The notes: generated from the letters alone by a model not told the origin. A stretch of 64,000 bases of DNA from Aphelocoma coerulescens (GCF_041296385.1 NC_091014.1:52656078-52720077), one strand, 5' to 3'. Positions 12,580 to 25,700 are shown, counted from the stretch's first letter. Numbers and translations are program-made.

Positions 12580-12989
12580 CAGCTTTAAGAGGAAAAAAAA
12601 GAAGAAAAAAACCCAACACATAACATCCCCTGCCACCCGGAAACTGTATAAAACATTAAAGAATTAAAACCAAAACAAACAAACAAAATCCAAATAAAAC
12701 CAAAACACAGTCTTCTTATTTGATAAACTTTAGAAGACCCTACGGAGGTGCCTCTAAAAAGCAATTCCAAAGGGCTTCTCTGCCGTTTCATGGGGTTTGT
12801 ACCAAACAAGAAGGTGAAACTGCAGCCTAAATACAGACCAGAACACACATCTCGAACCTACAAAACACAAACAGGCACAAACGCGATTAATACTAAGTTT
12901 TCCATATAAACCCAGGGGCTTTTCCCCTAGCTATCCAATTTTAGACTACTACCACATTTTTTTCCAGGGGGTGGGATTAGGATCTTTGA

Positions 12990-13024
<35 letters not shown>

Positions 13025-14180
13025 AAACCCCACATTTTTGGCGGAAGAGGGTTTAGCTTCAAGATCTCACCCGTATTAATTTTTACCACTTTTTTCTTAA
13101 ATTTCCAATTACACAACCTTTCATCTATGCAGTTTACTCTCTGAAACCTTTACTTTCTAATGAAGCAACATCCAGAATTTCTTGTTTCTCAAGTCCACCT
13201 CTTTCTACATACACAAACACACACACGTACAGAATTGATTTAAGACAAAAATAATCCCCCCAAAATAATAACAAAGAACTCACCTCTCCTCGGGTTTTCC
13301 CCCCCACACTACGTATAAACTTTCCTTGATAAATGGTATTGTATTACTAGAGATATTATTAATGTATTATTACTAGAAGTAATAATAATAGTAAGTGCTA
13401 TTTAATTATAGAAGGCAGCATTCTGCTTCTGGATCGGCTGCCCCTGCAGCTCCCTCCATGTGCCTCCTGATCTCTTTACTTTCATTTCCAGGTCTCGCTC
13501 TCTCTCGCTCGCTCTCAGCTGCACCAGCAAGAGAAAATGCCTCCCCGCATATCCTCTGGGCCCTAGAGGCTACCGCTTTCCATTACAAAAGCTCACAGAT
13601 CTTTCCCTTGTGGCTGGTTTTGAGATTCTTTAAGGTGACTTAGGCTTTAAAAAAAAAAACAAAAAACCAACTAAAAAATAAAGCGCTTCAGCAGTCGACT
13701 CTCCGTTCTAATTTTAATGCAACCTTTTCTTCTTCCTGGTTGTCTTTGCTGATATAAAAAAATATATTCCAAGAGAAAGCAAATCTGCCTCTGCAGAGGG
13801 ATTGCATGCATGTGAATGCAGCGAGGAACTGAATTATGAGACCCCCCCCCGGGATTATCACATACGTGAAGCAGTGACCCTTCTGCCCACCCGTTTATGT
13901 TCCCTGGACGGGGGCCAGAGCTACCGCTGATGGCAGAGCAATTATCTGCTCCAGCCAGACCTTACTTACTCCACACTGCACTGCTGAGGGGGTCCCTGTA
14001 TATAAGATCGTCTGAAAACATAAATCTTTGGGTGGAAAGAAATATGCAATTAAAAAGAAAAACAACAAAAAACCAAAACCAAAACAAACAAACAAAAACC
14101 CAAAAAACCAAACGCCCTCCAAACCCCAAAAAACAAAAAAGGCTAAGAAAACCCCAAACTCAAACAAAAAAAAATCTATA
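12580..14180. repeat. A/T-rich low-complexity region
   Basis: The region holds A-rich runs (12585-12710 and 14040-14175, with repeated CCAAA and ACAAA words), 30 T in a row at 12993-13022 and short C or T runs. No gene was seen in it. Confidence 0.75.
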
Positions 14181-14185
14181 TCTCA

Positions 14186-14360
14186 ATTAATATTATATTT
14201 TATACAATTGGGTATTATACGATCTACATATATTTTATACATATACACACATGTTATATATATTTGTAACTGCATATATGCAGCATGTGTATATACATAA
14301 ACCATATTAATATTACATTTTATATGATTGGGTATTATACAATCTACATATATATTATAT
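14186..14360. repeat. Direct repeat with 120-bp period in AT-rich DNA
   Basis: The segment beginning TTAATATTATATTTTATA at 14188 recurs at 14308 with a few substitutions. Both copies run through TTGGGTATTATAC and ATCTACATATAT at an offset of exactly 120 bp. The DNA between the copies is (TA)-rich. Confidence 0.85.
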
Positions 14361-14523
14361 GTATGTAGATGCATATATATTTTTATATTTATGTATAGAC
14401 ATGTGAGTTTAGACTCTTTTTGGAATCAGAGTTTTGGCTTGTTTTCATCCCAAATCCCTCAATATTTCCAGAAAGTGAACTGAATCTCCATAGGTTGTGA
14501 AGATACCCAGACCACCTCATGGC

Positions 14524-14540
14524 GGGGGGGGGGGGGGGGG
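14524..14540. repeat. Homopolymer of 17 G
   Basis: An uninterrupted run of 17 G with no gene nearby. It is a possible G-quadruplex former and a likely site of length error in assembly. Confidence 0.9.
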
Positions 14541-16634
14541 TCACCCATCCCCACCCAGCTGCACTATCACTAACTTCAAATAACCCTCTGGAATGAGTTT
14601 TATGCTCATCTCTCAGTACAGCCTCCCTGGCAGAATAGTTTCCCTCTCCTGAAAGGATTCTGTCTACCATTAGATTAATAATTTCCAGACTGACACTGGC
14701 TTAAATTACCAGCTTTTTTCCAATGTAATCAGTGACATGTTTACTCCTGAGTGTCTCACTTCTCTATTTACAGTGACCCAAAAGAATGTCACCTTGTAAC
14801 TCTGACAAGATTAAAAGGTAGATAGAAGGTAACATCTGAAGTGTACTAAACTTTCTTAGTATTTAAAACATGTTGATCAGAAAAGGAAAGAGTAGGATTG
14901 GAAAGAATAGGATTGACTATACTGAGTAGGATTGGCTTCTGGCAGCATTGTCAACACAACAAACTGATAATTTATGAAATATAGGCTGTGAATTGTATAG
15001 TGTACTTCATGACACTGGATAACGCTATCTAATGCTCTTCACAATATTTTATCACAATGCACATTTTTAGGGATTGATTTTGATCCAAAGATTGCTACTA
15101 TCCATGGCTAAGACAATGTTTATTTTTATTAACTCTTCAGAAGATTTGTTATTTCCTAATTTAAGGTGGTAACACCGTGACAATGAGTAGAACCTGGGCG
15201 TCTGGTGCAGATGCTGGGCAAAATGTACATTAAATGACAAACCCTGTTTGATGGGGTGGTTTTGGGCAGAAGAAAGGTGGAGCAGGTCTGGAGGCAGAAA
15301 GTAAACATAGGGAGAGCAGATATGCCAGAGCACAGTGGGAGGGCAGCCTCACGGCGCCATCACCAAATGACTCACAGAGCCCGGGACACCTTCAACCCTG
15401 CAGCACCTGTGAAAGGAAAAGACATCACCACTGGATAAGAAGAAAGGTTAAGAGAGGATGAGGAAAAAGGGGAACAAAACCAAAATGTACACACTATCAA
15501 GAGTTATGCTGGAATAAGCACTGGTTTTTAATTTAAGAACATTCATTTTCAAGACTGCATTTGTCAATTGAATGTCATGTTGTGCTTTCCTCCATCCCAA
15601 TTTCCTTTGCCTGCAAGACTGAGATGTGTCCTGCAAGGTCATGATTCGACATGTACCGCTCCTCTCATGAAGTAAAATCTTTCTTTAGTGTTTAACATGA
15701 AGATTTTCACAGTTTGCAAGCATGATCATTGAGGTCTCAATCTCATGTGCAGGTAGCAAGAGTCAAAACACTGCAAACCCCTTCTACAAACTAGATACAG
15801 GGTCATAGAAGTTACTTGATTTGTAAAGCTATTTTTAGGAAGAATGAATGTCTGGATCTATGCTTCAGCGGCATGGTACACCTACATTCCAATATAGCTG
15901 CATCTATTGTCAGTGCCTTTATTCTTGCCCCTCTGGCACACCCAATATTTGGGAGAACGACAGGGAAGGGAATCTGATGTATTTGATAAGATCCTGTTTA
16001 TTACTAAAAATTGTGAGGAACTAATATCCAGTGCCAAATTTCTTGCTTATATTTTCCAGGTTCCAGCTCCTTCTCCAGATCACACTAATTTACTCCCTCA
16101 TCAGCTCTACATATTCTGGCAGCTTTATGCTTCTCACATACAACCATAGTCTACTGTCTACGTGGTTCTTAATTTTCTTCAGTTGCAAAGGAAACTTCTC
16201 TTACTATTTGTGAGGCTGGTCACCAAGCACGATCGACTACTGACATTCTTTTCTTGGGTCCATACAAGCATTTGCTGTTGCTTATTAAAACCACTGTTGG
16301 GAAATTTGTGAGACTGGAAAATGCCCCTTACAATGTTTTGGGACTAAATGGCAGAATAAATCCTACCTATGGCCCACCTCAATAGTGATCTCACCAGGTA
16401 TCTGCCACCTGAAATGGTACCCACATCGGTGCCTGTAGGTTGCAGAGAAGGGACTGAGGTGCTGTGCAAGCCCACTGCAGTAGCAGGCAGGTCTGTGCAC
16501 AGCTCACCTGGCCTCATCCGATGTACTTTCATTTCTATACTTAGGAAGAAAATGTCATTCACAATGTGCACACAAAGCTGTCACACAAACCAAGGGTTTC
16601 TTTGCATCCTTAAGCAGGAATGACTTTGCACTCC
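14541..16634. other. Intergenic or 5' flank, nothing seen
   Basis: About 2.1 kb of single-copy-looking AT-leaning DNA between the low-complexity block and the CR1 fragment. No conserved frame or RNA gene was recognised. Confidence 0.5.
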
Positions 16635-16635
16635 A

Positions 16636-16913
16636 GGGTGAAAGCGACAGGATGAGAGGACATAGTCTGATGCTGTGCCAGAGGAGGTTTAGGTTGGCCA
16701 TTAGGAAGAATTTTGTCACAGAAGGGGTGACTGGGCATTGGGATGGGCTGCCCAGAGAGGTGGTGTTGTCACCGTCCCTGGAGGTGTTTAAGGAAAGACT
16801 GAATGTGGCACTCAGTGCCATGGTCTGGTTGACAAGGTGTTGTTTGGTCATAGGTTGGACTCGATGATCTCAGAGGTCTTTTCCAAGCTAACAGATTCTG
16901 TGATTCTGTGAAA
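16636..16913 (+). mobile_element. CR1 LINE, 5'-truncated 3' end
   Basis: This is the typical avian CR1 3' tail: GGATGGGCTGCCCAGAGAGG, GTCCCTGGAGGTGTTTAAGG, GGACTCGATGATCTCAGAGG and TCTTTTCCAA, then the diagnostic ATTCTGTGATTCTGTG terminus. Only the last 280 bp or so of the element is present, as usual for CR1 insertions. It ends less than 100 bp from the RANGAP1 CpG island. Confidence 0.95.
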
Positions 16914-17140
16914 TGCCTTCCTTAGCAGAACAGTCTGACAGTAACATGCCAAGTACAAACTGGAGACCCGCAGGGACATTATCTAGGCGAGGCTTCATAT
17001 CAGAAGGTGCTCGTGTCCCATGTGCGGGCTTGCGGGAGCTCCCCGCCAGCGACATTTCCGCGAACGCGGGTTCCGAACGTGGCAGAACGTTCAGGCCGCT
17101 GGGTGGGGCCGCCGCACCCGGAGCTGAGGGCAGGGGCAGG

Positions 17141-17160
17141 ACTACAGCTCCCGGCGTGCC
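17141..17160 (+). promoter_or_regulatory. ZNF143/Staf-like binding site
   Basis: ACTACAGCTCCCGGCGTGCC closely follows the known SBS consensus (ACTACAAYTCCCAGCATGC), which is common in bidirectional housekeeping promoters. Recognition is by eye only. Confidence 0.65.
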
Positions 17161-17253
17161 CCGCGCCCGCCGTCGCGCGCGCCCCCGAAGCCCCGCCCAC
17201 GCGCGGCGCGGCGAGGCCGGCCGGGCTGCGGTGCGGCGGTAGGGCGCGTCCCG

Positions 17254-17261
17254 TGACGTCA
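17254..17261. promoter_or_regulatory. Palindromic CRE (TGACGTCA)
   Basis: A perfect CREB/ATF palindrome in the RANGAP1 CpG island. A forward CCAAT box follows 10 bp later at 17272-17276. Confidence 0.7.
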
Positions 17262-17485
17262 CGGCGCAAAGCCAATCCCGGAGCGGGGAGCAGAACTGCC
17301 GGCGTTCAAATCCTCCGCCTCCCCCGCCCGCCCCTCACCCAGCGGCCCCGGCGCGGCGGCGGCGCGAGGCTCCCGCGCCTTCCCCGGCAGCCACCGGCGG
17401 CGGAACCCCCGAGGAGGGGAGGGGAGGTGAGAGGAGCGGCAGCGGCAGCCGCCGTTAGCGGCCGGCGGGGGGGGCCGCGCGCGAG

Positions 17486-19628
17486 GTGAGGCGGTCCCGC
17501 GGGCTGACGCGCTCCTCGGCCCCGCCTGCGGGGGGCGCTCCCACGCGCGGGCGGGGGTCCCCCGTCGTGGGCGCGGGTCACGCGTGTCTGTCCGCGGGTC
17601 CCTCTCCACACTCCCGCTCCCCGCGCGGAGCGGGAAGGGGCGTTCCGGCCGTGCTTTGGGCCCCGTTACGTGGGGCCGGCGGGGAGCGTGTGGCCGGCGC
17701 TCGGCAGCTCCCGCAGGGGAAGAGGGGAGCCGTCGGCCGCCCCTGGACCGAGCGGCGCGGGGAGGCTGTCAGGGGCTGGCGGGGCGGGGACCTCTGGCTG
17801 CCGCCCCGCGCTGCCATGCCCCTTGTTGCTGGGCGAGCAGCAGGTAGCCGGAGTGTTGTCTGTTGGGGTCGACGAAGTGTTGTAATTAAAGCATTCGTCT
17901 GAACTAACTTTTTTGATCATCAGGAAGGATAAAGTTTCATACAGCCTTTAAGTGAGTAGGAAACCTGTCTTTAGGCATTTCCAGATCTTGGAATTGCCAA
18001 ACAGACTAACTCTTTTTTTTTTCTTTCCTTTTTTTTTTTTTTTTTTCCCCCAAGCTTTCTCTGCAGAAGAATTAACAGTGAAGAGACCTCTGGTAGGTTG
18101 ACAGTTGGGTGTGGCTGACGTGTGCTATAAAACATGCTTCAGGATGTGATGCTGGATTTGTATGTTGAGATTAGGAGGTAGTCTGTGTGTAAGGTGAAGA
18201 ATGACAAAGGAGATTCAAGGGAAAGAGAAGCCAAGAGGATGAGTACATCTGTAAAGAAGATGATCATAGTAGAACGGAACTGGTTTTTAAAAGTAAAGTT
18301 GTTAATTGAACTAGGTGAACAGACTGACCTCTTCAGATGTTAACTTCTCTTCCTGTCTGGTAAAGTCATGGTTTGGAGCATGTCCTCTTTTTTCTTCCTT
18401 CTCAATGTTGGATTGGCAGAGGCTGTGGGTGTCCACAAGTTTGATGTCAGTGTGGTCTGGTAGGAGTGGAGTAAGTCATGTGGGTTTCTTTGTACTGGCA
18501 GCACCTACCTGAGAGGATAGTAATCCTAGAAAAATTAAGTTCTTCAGCCTTGGAGATTTTCCCCTCTTGTTTCCAAAAGCAATATTAAAATTAAAGACCC
18601 CTGAGGAGAAGCCATACTCTGGCAAAACTGGAGGCTTCACAGATGGATGTCAGGAGGAAAGCATGTATATACAGCTTCTGTATAGGGGTTATTTTAAAAC
18701 CAGTGCTGTTGAGCTCTAAGAGAGAGTGTGGGATCACTTCTAAATCAGACAAGAATGGAAGGGAACCAGTTTTCTGTAGCAGGAATGAAGCTTCATCCCT
18801 TCTGACATCTAAAGTCTAAGTGTGTGGTTTGTAAGCATTAGTTATGTGTAGTCTTTTATCTCAGTGGAGGTAGTGGGATAGGAAATGTACTCAGTTTATC
18901 CTACTGAATGGATGGAGGCCGGTTCCTTCACACAGTGATTAATATTCATTAAATAATGCTATGCAGATGCTACCTGGCATGGCTAGCTTCAAACTTGTGC
19001 CTCAAGGCTAAATATTCACTAATTTACTGTGAGTATAAGATCATCCTGTTTAATGTGTGATGAATTTGGGTGGAACATCTGAAAGGAAATGGCACCCAGA
19101 AAGCTGAGGGAGTTTTGTATGCAGCACACACATTTTCAGCAACTCGGTGGTTCTGGAACAGTGCTGACAAAAGCACTACTGGGGATATCACTGGAAAGGA
19201 AAAGCAACTGTGTTCATTCTAGCTTGCTTTGGAGAGCAGGGGAAGCATGCAGCATATATAATTAAAGGATGGGGTTTGAGACAAGAGGAGTATTACATTG
19301 TAATTGTTAGTCTTGCACAAAGAGTAATGTCTTAATGTGGCCTTAATCCATAGTTTTACCTACTGTTTATTTATGAAGTATAACAACTCCATCAAAATCC
19401 AAGTCTTGCCAGTGTTGGGAGAATCAGCACCATCTGACTGTTTGGCTTTGGATTATTAATCTACCTTAGCTGTCTTAATTGAGCTTTGGGGAAAGTATTG
19501 ATGACACTGAAAACTCAATTAGATGTCTGAGTAACAAAAGCCACATTAGTGTTCAAATAAATATTATTTGTACAGCTTATGTATTGTAGTTAGAAATTTT
19601 TATGATGACAATTTCTTTTAATTGACAG
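17486..19628 (+). other. RANGAP1: RANGAP1 intron 1 (5' UTR intron)
   Basis: This lies between the proposed donor of non-coding exon 1 and the acceptor (ATTGACAG) of the start-codon exon. A possible extra 5' UTR exon is at 18055-18092. No other feature was seen. Confidence 0.55.
18055..18092 (+). other. Possible alternative 5' UTR exon of RANGAP1
   Basis: A very strong pyrimidine tract (about 40 of T and C) ending CCCCCAAG is followed by 38 nt and then a GTAGGT donor. It could be a spliced non-coding exon; the tract could equally be a chance poly-T. There is no coding content. Confidence 0.25.
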
Positions 19629-19655
19629 CTCTCAACTTTTGGAAAAAGCGGGAAA

Positions 19656-19767
19656 ATGGCATCAGAAGACATCACTAAGCTTGTGGAGTCACTTGCCAAA
19701 ACCAAAGTGGGTGGTGGACAGTTGAGCTTCAAAGGCCAGAGCCTTAAACTCAACACGGCTGAAGATG
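19656..19767 (+). CDS. RANGAP1: RANGAP1 coding exon 1
   Basis: The exon begins at 19629 (acceptor ATTGACAG) with 27 nt of 5' UTR. ATG at 19656 opens 37 codons, MASEDITKL to LKLNTAED, plus one base. The donor is GTAAGA. Confidence 0.96.
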
Positions 19768-22700
19768 GTAAGAGAAAATACCTTTGTGCTTGGAAGCGTC
19801 TCCCTGAAGTTGTAAAATCATGTGGTAAACCTTCTGCTGATCCTGCATGGACAAATGGTCATAATGTATCTGTGATGCAGGGGTCCATCAGCTGCAGCTG
19901 CTTCTGATAGAGACATTTCCTTCCCTTCTGGTACCCTGCTTTGACCTGGTGCCCTGGCAGTGCTGCAGCTGCTGTAACTGGGGTTTGGGTGCCTGGTTTG
20001 CAGTTGTTGTATCCTTGGTGTTCTAAGTGATTTTCACAGTCACTGGGCATTAGAAGTCAGTGCTCCTTTTAAAAGCAGTGAAGAAGTGCATCACAGCTCT
20101 TGGAACAAGATGTGCACAGAGGAATGGGCTGGTATGTTAGCCTGCTGCAACAGCTCACTTTCTTTCTGTCTTGGTGTATGTATGTTTCACAATAAGCCTT
20201 ACAGTGGCTGCTAATGTAAATATCTGGAGAAAATGTATATATTCCTATATCAACGTTTCTGCCAAGATAAGAAAACCAGCGTGTTTTTCAGAGAGGCTAT
20301 TTGCTCTAGTGCTTTTTTTTTTTTTTTTTTTGCTAATGCTGAAGGTGGAGCATTTTATGGATTGGTTTAGTAGTTCAAAGGCACTGAACTGTGGGGAAAG
20401 GCCTTGGAGCTTGGGAACAAGTGCCCATTGGCAGGAGAGACTGCAGCTTGCTTCTTTGCCTTGCATAGGATTACTGTAGAGTTAAACTGTTCCACCCTGA
20501 CATGTTTGCTAAACAGACATTACTTTTGCCACTCAGTTGGAACATCTTCCTGTTGATGTGACACCAATTCCCATCAACTTTTAACTTAGTCCTTGCACTT
20601 TTGTAGGGACATGTACTCTAGCCTTTAAACCACGTGCTGAATGGCAGAGGAATTTTATTTGGGAAGTAAAGAAATTAATTTTTGCAAATAGGAGGATGTC
20701 TATCACAATAGAATGAGAAAAATAATGAAAAGGAAGGGTAGGGAATGAAGAATGTTCTCTCTGGTGACCTGACACTTTAGCTCTGTTCCCATTGCTGTTT
20801 CAGGGTCTTTTCACATAATGTTCACCTGTTTTTGCTAGAGGTTGAGCAAGTATTACTGGATCTGAGGGTTACTGTGGTAACCAAGACAGTGTTTGAAAGA
20901 CCAACTAGATTATCTGCTTCTTGCAGCTGAAGAAGTGATCAAGCAAATTGAGGAATTTGATGGCCTGGAAGCCTTGCGCCTGGAAGGCAACACAGTGGGT
21001 GTGGAGGCAGCAAAGGTTATTGCCAAAGCCTTGGAGAAGAAAAGTGAGCTCAAGGTGAGATTCTCAAGTGGGGAGTAGTCAAGGGGAAGAAATAATGTGG
21101 AAATACTGAAGGCCTGTCTAGGCTCTTCCTGCAGGAGCCTGCCTTGAGTTACCTCCAAAGCTTGCTTGATGGCTCTTCCAGTAGGAAGAGCAACCTTATG
21201 AAAATACAGCATAACCTGGAGACTTTGGGATAATGGGAACACCTTCTGCACTCCTGACTTCCTGTTTAGAAGGCTTCCAATCTTGAAGCTAGGAAGCTGT
21301 GTGAAGAAGTGCCTCTACTGAAGGCAGCATCTGTAAGCCAAGAGCCATGGCAACAAAATGAAGTTCTCTGGAAAGCTGAGTCAGATCTTCTGGAGAGTGA
21401 GTCTTCAGCGAATGTCTGAGTAGCTAGGAAATAATGGAGGAAATGCAACAGGAGGTTTATCTTTGCCCAAGCTATGTTTCCTACTGTTGCTCTGGCCTGA
21501 TGTTAAGGGGATGCTGTGCTGCTAGAGATGCTACACTGTCCCTTGAAGGAGAGTGGTATGAAACATTGATACACATTAGTCATCAAAGTGTGGCTTTTCA
21601 AGTTAAGTTCGGATTGTTGAGCTTCATATCTTAGTAAAATCTGCATTCCTAATGTATTCTTCTGTTTCCTGTTGCTTTTTTCTGTGGTAATTTTCTCAGC
21701 AGAAAAAAAATCCAGCTTGAACAAAACCAAGAATTCTTGTATATATAATGTTTATGGTGTGCACTTCAGTTACTTTGTCCTTGCAAATGAAAGTGATTGT
21801 AACACTGATTCTTGCAGCTCTTTAGTACAATCAAATGACAACCCAAGGGAAGGGAGACAGCATTAAGCTGTTGCCAGTGATATAAAGCAGCTTGTATGTG
21901 TAAATGTTTATTACAACTGTGTTGACCTAAATATTTTAGTGGGTTTTATCTGTATGCTTCTTATTTTAGAGGTGTCATTGGAGTGACATGTTCACAGGGA
22001 GGCTAAGGTCTGAGATCCCTCCTGCTTTGGTAAGTAAAAATGAGATCTGAGACTTCTGACTAATATAACCTGTTTTCTCACCTGTCATGCTTTTTGTATG
22101 AGTCTGTATTTTGGTACAGAGCTGATCCTTCTCTGTGCTGTTAACACTAAATGTCTCAGAATAGGTGACTGATTCTCTTTTGCTCTTCCTGTATGAGGTG
22201 GAGAGGAGTCGATTAAGTGATAAATACGAGTCCATGCTAGTGAAGGAACTTTTCACTGGGAAAAACATCTTCATGACCCAACAGATAGAACACAAAGCCA
22301 TATGATTTATTTAGAAAGCTTAACTTTCATTCTAAGACCATTACAGACCTCTGTCTCCTTGAGTCCTGTGAAGCCAGAACATAAGCTCAACATGATGAAA
22401 ACAGTATTTCTTTCAGCAGTGTGGAGGGGGAAACTCACTTTGGAAAGCATTTGACCTAAAGGGATAGGATACTGTCTTGGTAGCTGCTTTATGGTTATCT
22501 TTAGCTTAATTTGCACAACTTCCTCTCTGGATTTAGCAGTAAAGTTTTATTTCCCCATGCAGCTTTGCAGAATGTCTTCAAAGTGGAAATTTTTTTGCAG
22601 CATCACTGTCATACCTAGCCACTGCAGTGATGCTGTCACTAAAAGTTAATCCATTCCCTCCCACCCACTGCCATCTGTTTCCTTACAGATCTCTTTGGGA

Positions 22701-25700
22701 GATGCACTCATCACTGCTGGAGCCCAGCTGGTAGAGTTGGACCTGAGTGACAATGCCTTTGGGCCAGACGGTGTGCGTGGCTTTGAGGCGCTGCTGAAGA
22801 GCCCTGCCTGCTACACTCTGCAGGAGCTCAAGCTCAATAACTGTGGCATGGGCATTGGTGGTGGCAAGGTAAGGGTTGTCTCATCTTTGGTGACTGCCAA
22901 CTCCCCTGCTCAAGGCAACTACACCAGGTTCTTTGGGCTTTTGTCTAGTCAGGTTTTGAATATGGAGACTTCACAAACTCTGAATAGTCTATCCCAGTGT
23001 TTAACAACCCTCACAGTAATAAAGGGAATTTGTGTTAAAATGCTATTTTCTCTGCACTGGCTTGTGTGCATTTGTGTCTGACTCTGCCTTCTTTATACCA
23101 CCTTTGCCCCTCATCTTGTTGTTCTGGGCAGATAGATCTTATCCATACTTACACATGGATAATATCTCCCCTAGAGCCTTTTCTTCTCCAGCCTTAATAA
23201 TCTCAGGGGTCAGTAAAATTCTCCAGTTCTTTAATCATCCTTGGCCCCCTTTGCTGGACTCACCCCAGTAAATCCATGTAGGAGCCTGGTATTGGAGGCT
23301 GTGCTTGGATGCATTTCACAGGGCTAAGTAGAGGAGGATCTGACCTGCTGTGAGTGCTTTTTCCCAAGGCAGCCCAGTAGAATTCCTTTGATTCAAATGT
23401 GTACTGGTAGCTCATGGTCAACTTCCTATCCATATATGCTTGCCTGATTAGAAGCAAAATGTTCTTGATGGCTCTGTGTGTTTTAGTGTTGCAAAACTAT
23501 CAATTCTTGCCTGAGACCACAGTGTGCAAGTGTTGCAGGTAGAGACAGTTTTATTGTATACCCTATTCTAGAAAAGGTACGTTTCAGTGATGCCCAAAGT
23601 ATTTCTTGAGAGGTGGTCTGCAAAACACGGTAGGATTCCTGTCGAATGATATGCTGGGGAGTATAATCTGCTTGTTTTATCTTTAGATACTGGCAGCCGC
23701 TCTGAAAGAGTGTCACAGGAAATCAAGTGCCCAGGGCAAGCCTCTTGCTTTAAAAATATTTGTGGCTGGCAGAAATCGTCTGGAGAATGATGGTGCCACT
23801 GCCCTGGCTGAAGCCTTCGGGGTGAGTATCAAACCAGAGCTGCTTTGACAGCAAATTGGAGCAAGGTATGATTCAGTGCTAGTGTTGATGCACACAGAGT
23901 TTGCCTCATCTTGGAGGCAGGAGCTGGTGGTCTGTTCACTAAAGTCATGATGTTTCTTGCTGCTGAAACTGGTGTCTTCAACAAGTGGACTTAGAGTTGG
24001 TAAGTGTTTATGTGACCTAAATTTCCAAACACATAACTAGTAGCTGTGTAAAGTAGTTACCTGAGGGAGAAATAGTCATCTCCTGAGTAATTTAATAGTT
24101 CTGTTTCTTTTCCTCTCTCTATGGTAATGGTTGTTGACTGGCACTGGGGTAAGGTATCCCATCTTGTCCTCTTGAGTGCCGCTTTGCTCATTCATCTGGC
24201 AAAAGCAGCCCAGTGTTTTTGCTAGGATCATCTGATAAGAGCTTAAAGTGTTGCCTGGCTTTCTCTAGCTGTCACTGACCCACTTGCACTTTTTTGGGAG
24301 GAAGAGAATTCACTGTGGTTGGGACCACCTTAATTCCCTTTTCTTACCTCAATTGCTGCTAGAAGTGACTTCTGAGTTATAATGCGTGTTGTCAGGCATA
24401 TTGACAATGATATTGCAGGTTAGAGGCTGACTTATTTCATAAAGAACTGCTTAGATGTGGTTTTGATTAATCAGTAATCATGGCAAAAATAAGACTTTTT
24501 AAATACTTAGGAGTTGTGTAACAATGTGATTCATGGAGAATCAAGATTGAATGGCACTACCAAAATGGGGTTAATCATCGTGACATGCTGTTTAGTCCAT
24601 AAACAATATTTGTACTAACTTTCTTACATGCTTGCTTCTGTGGTCAAGGCAAAATGTAGATTTTAATTAGAAAATTAAAGTGATGTTGTGTGGTCTGTTT
24701 TAGTGTTGTAGAACTGCAGGTGAGGAACTCTTAGTTTTAAGTTATTTAGAGTAGGCATATAGGACAATGATACTTGTCTCTTTGAATCAGGGCTTTGTGT
24801 TAATCTGACACTTGCCATGTGTCTGCTATTGCACTTAGATTTGTGACAGAATTGCTGGTAAATAATTCACTGTAGAAGAACTGGTAGAGTTTTGAAACTC
24901 AAAACAATTTTAAGTCCTAAGAATGGAGCAGTATACTCTTGAGCTGAAGTATGTTTAATAAAAGCTGTTTTATCTACATCCTTTTGTAGATCATTGGTAC
25001 TCTAGAAGAGGTCCATATGCCACAGAATGGAATTAACCATCCTGGCATAACAGCACTGGCACAGGCCTTTGCTATCAACCCACTGCTTAAGGTTATAAAC
25101 TTGAATGACAACACCTTCACAGAGAAAGGAGCTGTGGCCATGGCAGAGGTGAGTTGTTTTAAGCAGCCGTTTTGAGTTTTGTCTCAAGTCTAGTTGACAT
25201 TAACACCTTTGGATTGGTGGAGCTGCATGTCATGCTGCAATGGGAAAGATGACATTCCAGAAGTAATAGGATGTTCACTTACTTGCGTGTCTACTTTCAA
25301 TTCTGTGCTGTCTTGCTCTGCAGACCCTGAAGGCTCTTCGGCAGATTGAAGTGATCAACTTTGGGGACTGCCTGGTGCGTTCGAAGGGTGCTGTTGCTAT
25401 TGCTGATGCTGTTAAAGAAGGGCTTCATAAATTAAAGGTATTGTCTGCTTGCTGTCCAGCTCTTTTGAAAAATGCCAAGTTTTCCATTTCATGTTTTTCT
25501 GTTCATTCTCCTACTGCTGCTGATTACTTTAAAATAGGATTCAGTTCTGTGCAGGTTCTGTGCTCACAACTGAAAAGCAGCAAGCTGTGCTGTAGATCAA
25601 TGGCATCCCACCATCCAGCTAGGGCTGTGCTATGTGGAGGTGTACCAATGATCTGCTTAGTCTTTGCTTGATGTTTTTGCAGCTGTTGGCTCAACTCAGC

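Larger units (their letters stand above)
16990..17850 (+). promoter_or_regulatory. RANGAP1: CpG island and promoter of RANGAP1
   Basis: About 860 bp of very high GC and CpG density at the 5' side of RANGAP1. A likely end of non-coding exon 1 is GCGAG followed by GTGAGG at 17486. Inside lie a ZNF143-type element (17141-17160), a palindromic CRE (17254-17261) and a CCAAT box (17272-17276), all upstream of that donor. No TATA box was seen, which fits a housekeeping promoter. The long GC-rich open frames across it are a product of composition. Confidence 0.85.

Noticed and set aside
17007..17902. Several long open frames on both strands across the CpG island
   Set aside because: Very high GC removes stop codons. 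The peptides are Arg/Ala/Pro/Gly-rich with no family resemblance.
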